Assembly: GCF_007786235.1 (NCBI RefSeq)
Contig: NZ_VNFK01000009.1
Span: forward strand, 102,542-166,541
Reading direction: 5' to 3'
Length of the DNA stretch: 64,000 bases
From: Paenarthrobacter nitroguajacolicus
Lineage (GTDB): Bacteria; Actinomycetota; Actinomycetes; Actinomycetales; Micrococcaceae
A program made the position numbers and the translations under genes. Of the stretch, positions 59,742 through 64,000 are shown piece after piece; position 1 is the stretch's first letter, and each line of letters opens with the position of its first letter. The notes under the pieces were generated by a model. The model was not told where the DNA came from and did not search any database. It worked only from the letters and a program-made list of their open reading frames with translations.

Positions 59742-61076
59742 TTATGCCGCTTCTTCCTCGGCGGGTTTGCCGCTGTCGATGATGATCTGCTCAACCTCGC
59801 TCGCGGTGTAACCCCAAAGGACCAATTGGTTCAGGTAGTCCCGGTGGCTTTGGTACGGGGACCGCCATGAGTCCTTGGCGATGGTCTTTTCGTATCCGGC
59901 GCAGACCAGCGCGATCAGGGAGAACTCGGGCCGTGCCGTGGACTTGGCCACGTGATCCTTCAGCGGGTTCCACGACCATGACTTCTCACCGTCAGTCTTC
60001 GCGCTAACCATTTCCGCTGCCACTTGTGCGTCATAACCAGCGGTTTCGGAGTGATGCGTGAGCGCGTGGATGGTGAAGTACTGCCAGCCCTTCGGTGCCT
60101 GCTTCTTCGTCAGCAGGGTTTTGACGAAATCCCGGCGCACGGTGGTGGCCGATTCCATGGCTTTGTTGTTGGCGATCAAAGTTTTCCGTTCGGCTTTCTG
60201 GTCCTCGGTCATCGGACCTGTCTGGGCCGATGAGGAGAAGCTGTAACGGTCCTTGAAGCCGAGTTTCTTCCATCCGACGATCACCGGCACAGTGGAGCAT
60301 TCGCCCTTGTAGTCCTGCTCGATGTAAACGGCGTTTGAGTCCTCTTCGGTGGCGTGTTCTCCGTCTGAGCGTTTTAAGGAGCTGACACGGGCCGTTTCGT
60401 CGTCGTGGTAGCCGGGCTTCTCAACGATGGTCGCCCCGGTAGCTTCGACTTCAGCGGTAAACGCTGCTAGAGCAGCAGCGTGAGCGCGTGCGTCCCGGAG
60501 TTGCTGGGCGACGTGGAGCAGCTGATCCGGTTCGTCTGCAACGACCGATTCCAGTTCGGCGGTGGCTTCCTCGTCCCCTTCAAACTCGGCCATCACGAGG
60601 GCTTCCTCGATGGTGTGCCCCTTGCCCAGGGCGGCGGTTCCGGCCTTGGATGCTTTGGCTTTCAAGGCACCTTCGACGACAGCCTTCTTGCGACTGAGCT
60701 GCTCGGCGATCTTGTCAGCCGGGATACCGAACAGGGACAGCTGGTGGTAGGCGTCGGCTTCGTCGGCCTCTGTCATCGCCGTGCGGTGAATGTTCTCCAC
60801 CACCTGCGAGACGATGCGCTCTGCGTCCGCTGCGGATGCGGTGATCATCACCGGGATCAGGGGGCATTGGGCCTTGACCGCACCAAGGGTACGGCGCTGG
60901 CCCATCCGCACATGCACGGTGCCGTCCTCGTTGCGGTGGGCGATGACCGGTTCGATGACGCCGTGTTCTTTGATGCTGGCGATGAACTCCGGGGTCAGGG
61001 CCGCGTCTTTGCGGACGTTGATGTCCACGATCAGGGTGGTGGGGTCGAGCATTTCCAGCGTGGGTGCTGCGTTCAT
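59742..61076 (-). CDS. parB: ParB/RepB/Spo0J-family protein
   Basis: A 444-residue protein with the N-terminal ParB nuclease-like/CTPase domain (about 8-95: LDPTTLIVDINVRKDAALTPEFIASIKEHGVIEPVIA, RMGQRRTLGAVKAQ) and a middle helical DNA-binding part (MTEADEADAYHQLSLFGIPADKIAEQLSRKKAVVEGAL). Residues 220-444 are a lineage-specific region with a Trp-rich block. The GERR-like motif reads MGQRRT. It likely binds plasmid centromere sites or acts in plasmid maintenance; no ParA is adjacent. Upstream lies one copy of the 159-bp duplicated sequence. Confidence 0.88.
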   Translation of the reverse strand: MNAAPTLEMLDPTTLIVDINVRKDAALTPEFIASIKEHGVIEPVIAHRNEDGTVHVRMGQRRTLGAVKAQCPLIPVMITASAADAERIVSQVVENIHRTAMTEADEADAYHQLSLFGIPADKIAEQLSRKKAVVEGALKAKASKAGTAALGKGHTIEEALVMAEFEGDEEATAELESVVADEPDQLLHVAQQLRDARAHAAALAAFTAEVEATGATIVEKPGYHDDETARVSSLKRSDGEHATEEDSNAVYIEQDYKGECSTVPVIVGWKKLGFKDRYSFSSSAQTGPMTEDQKAERKTLIANNKAMESATTVRRDFVKTLLTKKQAPKGWQYFTIHALTHHSETAGYDAQVAAEMVSAKTDGEKSWSWNPLKDHVAKSTARPEFSLIALVCAGYEKTIAKDSWRSPYQSHRDYLNQLVLWGYTASEVEQIIIDSGKPAEEEAA

Positions 61077-61232
61077 GGTGTTGGTCCTTCTTGTCCGAGA
61101 AGTTGGGTGGGTGGGGCGACCAATGGTGACCGGCCAGCTTCCCGTCTCCCCCGATGCTTCTATGTCTTGTCAAGCGTCGGAAATGGGGTGGGCTGACTAA
61201 CGGACTTCCCCGTCGCCTCATTGTTTTGTTGG

Positions 61233-61391
61233 GGGTGGGGCGCTCGCGGTGAGTGGCCAGCTCCCCTCTCCCCCGCCGTTGTTTTGGCTGCTGGCGAAGC
61301 TTGCGGAGCTGTGCCCGACGGAGGCCTGTCTACCCTTGGGCAAGGGTCGGGAAATTCCCGGAGGAAATCAGCGACGCAGGAGCGCCGGAGG
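61233..61391 (+). repeat. 159-bp direct repeat, copy A (upstream of parB)
   Basis: Identical to 63842-64000 except for two substitutions, offset 2609 nt. It contains a hairpin ACCCTTG/CAAGGGT (61332-61347) and the start of a 27-bp tandem repeat. A weaker third version of its first part can be read at about 61115-61160. Confidence 0.85.
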
Positions 61392-61413
61392 AAATCAGCG
61401 ACGCAGGAGCGCC
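61360..61413 (+). repeat. two tandem 27-bp units
   Basis: Units 61360-61386 and 61387-61413 are identical (GGAGGAAATCAGCGACGCAGG plus GCGCC) and a partial third unit follows. Flanking GAAATTCCC (61351-61359) and GGGAATTTC (61418-61426) form an inverted pair around them. Confidence 0.8.
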
Positions 61414-61641
61414 GGAGGGAATTTCACGGCACGCAGGCCCCGACGAAGGAGGGGCTAGACGGGCCGGAGCGGGCACGTACAATCCGAAGGACAGCAGCCA
61501 AAACGTCGCAGACGAGGACAGGGCCAGGGTGTGCAGGAGCTCTGCGACGGCATGCCCTGGACCCAACAGCCGGCCACGGAGCGAAGCGGAGTGGACGCCC
61601 AGACGGGTGCGAGCTCTGGCGAGCATGCACTACTTTCTCAG

Positions 61642-61675
61642 GTCGTGATGGCCCAGGTACCTGGGCCATCACGAC
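61642..61675. repeat. 34-bp perfect palindrome without a loop
   Basis: Both 17-nt halves are exact complements (GTCGTGATGGCCCAGGT and its reverse complement), centred on GGTACC. It lies 38 nt upstream of the small gene at 61713. There is no U tract; it may be a terminator, a dimeric protein site or a cruciform-forming element. Confidence 0.75.
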
Positions 61676-61712
61676 GAGGGAATCTATAGTTGTGCTCATA
61701 AAAGGGGGAACC

Positions 61713-61910
61713 ATGGAGTTGTTTGGTGTAGTCATTGCGGCAGGATTGTTGATCGTTGCGTCGATCGCGCTTTACCTGTTGAGGCGGACGAAGCAGAGGC
61801 CTGCAGATTCAGATCCGGAGTCGGAACGTGCACTCCGGGATTTCCACCGTGGAAAGACCCTTGGTCACTCCCATTACGCCGGGCTGGACAACACGGGCCA
61901 CTGGAGGTAG
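61713..61910 (+). CDS. small single-helix membrane protein, 65 residues
   Basis: MELFGVVIAAGLLIVASIAL opens a single membrane helix followed by a basic stop-transfer (LLRRTKQR) and a polar tail with HRGKTLGHSHYAGLDNTGHW. A strong AAAGGGGG ribosome site lies about 5 nt before the ATG. No family recognised; a plasmid-borne small protein. Confidence 0.65.
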   Translation: MELFGVVIAAGLLIVASIALYLLRRTKQRPADSDPESERALRDFHRGKTLGHSHYAGLDNTGHWR

Positions 61911-61941
61911 CCGGGCCGGGTATAAACCGGGAAACTGAGGC

Positions 61942-62169
61942 ATGACTGATCCGGCACCTCTGCCCGGAACCGGCCGGGCTCATCGCGGTCTAAGGTGGTT
62001 CCGCTTCCTGGCGGTGCTGTTCACCATTGCCGCAGCTGCCTCGCTCGTACTGGTGGCCATCGATTTGTTCATTGGACGGCCTGCAGCAGGGGATCTGTTT
62101 ATCACCGGGCTAAACGCCTTGGCCGCCGTGGTGCTCTGGCGCGAGTTGGCCAAACAAGCAGGCGAATGA
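61942..62169 (+). CDS. small two-helix membrane protein, 75 residues
   Basis: Helices at about 22-44 and 50-66 (FRFLAVLFTIAAAASLVLVAIDLFIG; LFITGLNALAAVVLWREL). Starts 31 nt after the preceding small gene in the same direction, so the two may be co-transcribed. GGGAAA lies about 7 nt upstream. Function unknown. Confidence 0.6.
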   Translation: MTDPAPLPGTGRAHRGLRWFRFLAVLFTIAAAASLVLVAIDLFIGRPAAGDLFITGLNALAAVVLWRELAKQAGE

Positions 62170-62382
62170 CTGTTGGCGTGACGGTTTCCGCCGCGGTGTA
62201 GCCCCATCCATTGAAATTTGCCCGGAAGCGACTACCGATGCATCCAGGCGAAGCGTATGACCGTGGGACCTCCCGGCCCCCGGGGGCTCGGGGCGTTCGG
62301 CGCAGTGGCGGTCCGCCGCCGGCAACCAACCACGAGATCCGCCACCATAGCGGACCGCCCCGTCCTGAGATGGCGGAAGAGC

Positions 62383-62401
62383 CGGCACCATTATGGTGCC
62401 G
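62383..62401 (-). terminator. hairpin between convergent small genes
   Basis: CGGCACCA/TGGTGCCG around TTA, followed on the plus strand by a pyrimidine-rich run containing TTTT. It can stop the leftward gene ending at 62463 and perhaps read-through from 62169. Confidence 0.55.
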
Positions 62402-62462
62402 ACTCCTCCTGTTTTCCCTCAGCAAAAGGAAATTCGTGGTGCAGCGTCATCGCTGCAGGGGT

Positions 62463-62609
62463 TTAGAAGTCTTGTGGGGCGTTCTCCCAAGAGAGGTCCA
62501 CGACGCTGGCATTCGGTTCCGCGCTGAGCAGGCTCAGTTCAAGGATATCCTCGGCGTGGGTGTTGCCTGAGGGCGCATCTTCCTCGGTGAGGACGAAGTC
62601 GTGGCTCAT
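62463..62609 (-). CDS. acidic 48-residue peptide
   Basis: MSHDFVLTEEDAPSGNTHAE is followed by DILELSLLSAEPNASVVDLS and WENAPQDF: strongly acidic, no cysteine, no hydrophobic helix. GGGAG lies 7 nt before ATG 62609, which supports translation from here rather than from the longer open frame. It could be a small antitoxin, anti-restriction or peptide-precursor type product; nothing specific is recognised. Confidence 0.5.
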   Translation of the reverse strand: MSHDFVLTEEDAPSGNTHAEDILELSLLSAEPNASVVDLSWENAPQDF

Positions 62610-62793
62610 GTGGCTGCTCCCTGGCATTCGTGGACAGTGTGGTTCTTCCACTGTAGCCCGACGGCACGGTCCCATGCGTTTGCCGTGTTGCTTCGCCCGC
62701 GTCAGCGTTGATCGGCGGCCGGAGGAGCGCCAGCGGGGGAGGCCGCCGACGCACCGGTGGGCCGGAACCGTTGCCGGTCCCGGCCCGTCAGGG

Positions 62794-63813
62794 TTAGGGC
62801 TTCTTGTAGCCTGTGGCCTCGTCGGCGGCGACTGGGGCGATCCTGCCGTTGCCGATGATTTCTTCCATAAGTTCAGCGAGCCGGTACCCGGGTACGTCCT
62901 CCAACGCGGCGGTGAAGTGCTTCGCTGCGACAGAGGATTGACCCTTGAGGTAGTAGAGCCAGCCGATCACGGTCAGCAGTGGCGCCCGGTACCCCTCAGG
63001 CGCTGCGGTGATCAGTTCCCGGGCCGCGTCCTCGGCCCGGTCCACCCTGGCCCAATCCGGGGCGATGCCGTCACCAAGGAGCAGATATCCGCTGCCGTCG
63101 GCGTCGATTCGTTCGGGTTCGATCACGTTACACATCAGGGTGTCCCGCAGGCTCGGGAATTGGAAGCATGCCAGCAGCTGTACTGCGGTTTCCGGGCCGA
63201 CCGGTCGGCCCTGTTCGATGGTCTGGTTCCACAGTTCGCTGCCGTTGATCTCCTCGCTGTACTGCAGCACATGCCCTGCGTGTTCGATCTGTTCGGCGGT
63301 GTCGGAAGGCCCGTTGAACGTGGGGTAGGTGGTGCCGGGGGCGTCTTTGTAGCTGCTGCCACGGAAGATCATTTCGGCGTTCAAGTGCCCGTCCGTGATC
63401 GAGTCCAAGGATTCGATGGGGCAGCACCGGAGATCATCGCAGAGCAGGTTCTTCCAGTGCTCTGAAGTGACCAGCCATGCATCTTTCAGCGGCAGCCCGG
63501 CGGCGTCGAGGGTTTCGACGATCGCCTCTACGTGCTCGTTGAACGGGCGGGGCGTACCGTCAGCGGCGGGCTGGTCGGTGTAGACGGCCAGCACGGCGGC
63601 GTTCGCCACTGTGTCGAGTGCAAGGTAGTCGGCCATGGCCCGGGAGAAACCCTTTGGGTTGGTGTCCGTGGGGGCGTCGACACGAAGTGTCGCGCGGAGC
63701 GTATTCCCGCGCATGGTGATGAACACGAAGGATTCCCGGGGCGCGAAACCGAGAGTGTGAGGGACGAAGCTGAGAATGTCGGCCGGGCTGCTGATGCGGA
63801 GTTCGTTGGTCAA
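62794..63813 (-). CDS. DUF4192-domain protein
   Basis: A 339-residue protein of a family common on actinobacterial chromosomes and plasmids. The opening LRISSPADILSFVPHTLGFAPRESFVFITMRG is diagnostic; RPFNEHVEAIVETLDAAGLPLKDAWLV, SGYLLLGDGIAPDWARVDRAEDAARELI and GWLYYLKGQSSVAAKHFTAALEDVPGY (a TPR-like end) also fit. Function is unknown. Upstream lies copy B of the 159-bp repeat that also precedes parB, suggesting shared control. Confidence 0.88.
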   Translation of the reverse strand: MTNELRISSPADILSFVPHTLGFAPRESFVFITMRGNTLRATLRVDAPTDTNPKGFSRAMADYLALDTVANAAVLAVYTDQPAADGTPRPFNEHVEAIVETLDAAGLPLKDAWLVTSEHWKNLLCDDLRCCPIESLDSITDGHLNAEMIFRGSSYKDAPGTTYPTFNGPSDTAEQIEHAGHVLQYSEEINGSELWNQTIEQGRPVGPETAVQLLACFQFPSLRDTLMCNVIEPERIDADGSGYLLLGDGIAPDWARVDRAEDAARELITAAPEGYRAPLLTVIGWLYYLKGQSSVAAKHFTAALEDVPGYRLAELMEEIIGNGRIAPVAADEATGYKKP

Positions 63814-63841
63814 GATTCAAGTCCTTTGCTGAGGATTCGGC

Positions 63842-64000
63842 GGGTGGGGCGCTCGTGGTGAGTGGCCAGCTCTCCTCTCCCCCGCCGTTGTTTTGGCTGC
63901 TGGCGAAGCTTGCGGAGCTGTGCCCGACGGAGGCCTGTCTACCCTTGGGCAAGGGTCGGGAAATTCCCGGAGGAAATCAGCGACGCAGGAGCGCCGGAGG
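63842..64000 (+). repeat. 159-bp direct repeat, copy B (upstream of the DUF4192 gene; reaches the window edge)
   Basis: Matches 61233-61391 with two differences. It begins 29 nt upstream of the DUF4192 start codon and may continue past the window. Confidence 0.85.

Noticed and set aside
61360..61413. 27-bp tandem units considered as a CRISPR array
   Set aside because: The units are contiguous with no spacers, and no cas genes are in the window.

Overview
The window is high-GC actinobacterial DNA, most like the accessory plasmid of an Arthrobacter-type member of the Micrococcaceae. The evidence is a MobF relaxase-helicase, a ParB-family protein, two SSB/RHH partition-like modules, a DUF4192 protein, many GTG/TTG starts with strong purine-rich ribosome sites, and several metal-resistance and catabolic modules joined by visible scars. 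No rRNA, tRNA, CRISPR array or replication initiator was recognised. ParB is present without a ParA or Rep in view.

Layout. (1) 1-8346 is a copper/metal island: a multicopper oxidase cut by the left edge, an MntR-like DtxR regulator, then a leftward series copZ, a CopB-type ATPase, a small Cys/His-rich membrane protein, a DUF305 lipoprotein and an F510_1955-type lipoprotein. A palindromic CsoR-like operator has no CsoR gene beside it. A frameshifted gene and a TauE/SafE permease with an altered tail follow. (2) 8327-15342 is a conjugation block: relaxase, a repeat-rich candidate oriT, a divergent coiled-coil/HTH protein and a truncated HNH nuclease. (3) 15331-25952 is a first catabolic area: cupin remnant, mmsA, alcohol dehydrogenase, a twice-frameshifted MFS gene, a kinase plus class III PLP enzyme pair with a GntR regulator, and an orphan substrate-binding lipoprotein behind a near-perfect IdeR box. 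(4) 26092-30953 is an IS21-family element whose identical 39-bp ends enclose istA, istB and also merA and merR. (5) 31284-43044 is a second catabolic area: an amino-acid ABC transporter with an oxidase; a GntR regulator; a leftward set of HAD, RidA, D-serine-dehydratase-like, SDR and FAD-oxidoreductase genes; and a succinate-semialdehyde-type dehydrogenase. Repeated GTCGATTGTCGAC operators tie this area together.

(6) 43462-51963 holds an AAA ATPase behind 9-bp tandem repeats, an isolated sugar transferase with a small membrane protein, a large SF1 helicase of unknown role and a coupled XRE/ImmA-IrrE gene pair. (7) 51967-58689 has two related ssb/ParB-like modules flanking a four-gene operon: tyrosine recombinase, small HTH protein, zinc-ribbon recombinase, CheY-like receiver. 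The four genes abut or overlap by 4 nt. (8) 59128-64000 is plasmid backbone: ParB, small membrane proteins, a DUF4192 protein, a 34-bp perfect palindrome and a 159-bp sequence duplicated upstream of parB and the DUF4192 gene.

The strongest candidates for something undescribed are the recombinase-receiver operon, the IS21 element carrying mercury genes, the helicase plus XRE/ImmA cluster, and the linked GntR regulon. All function statements rest on reading motifs by eye; no database search was possible.
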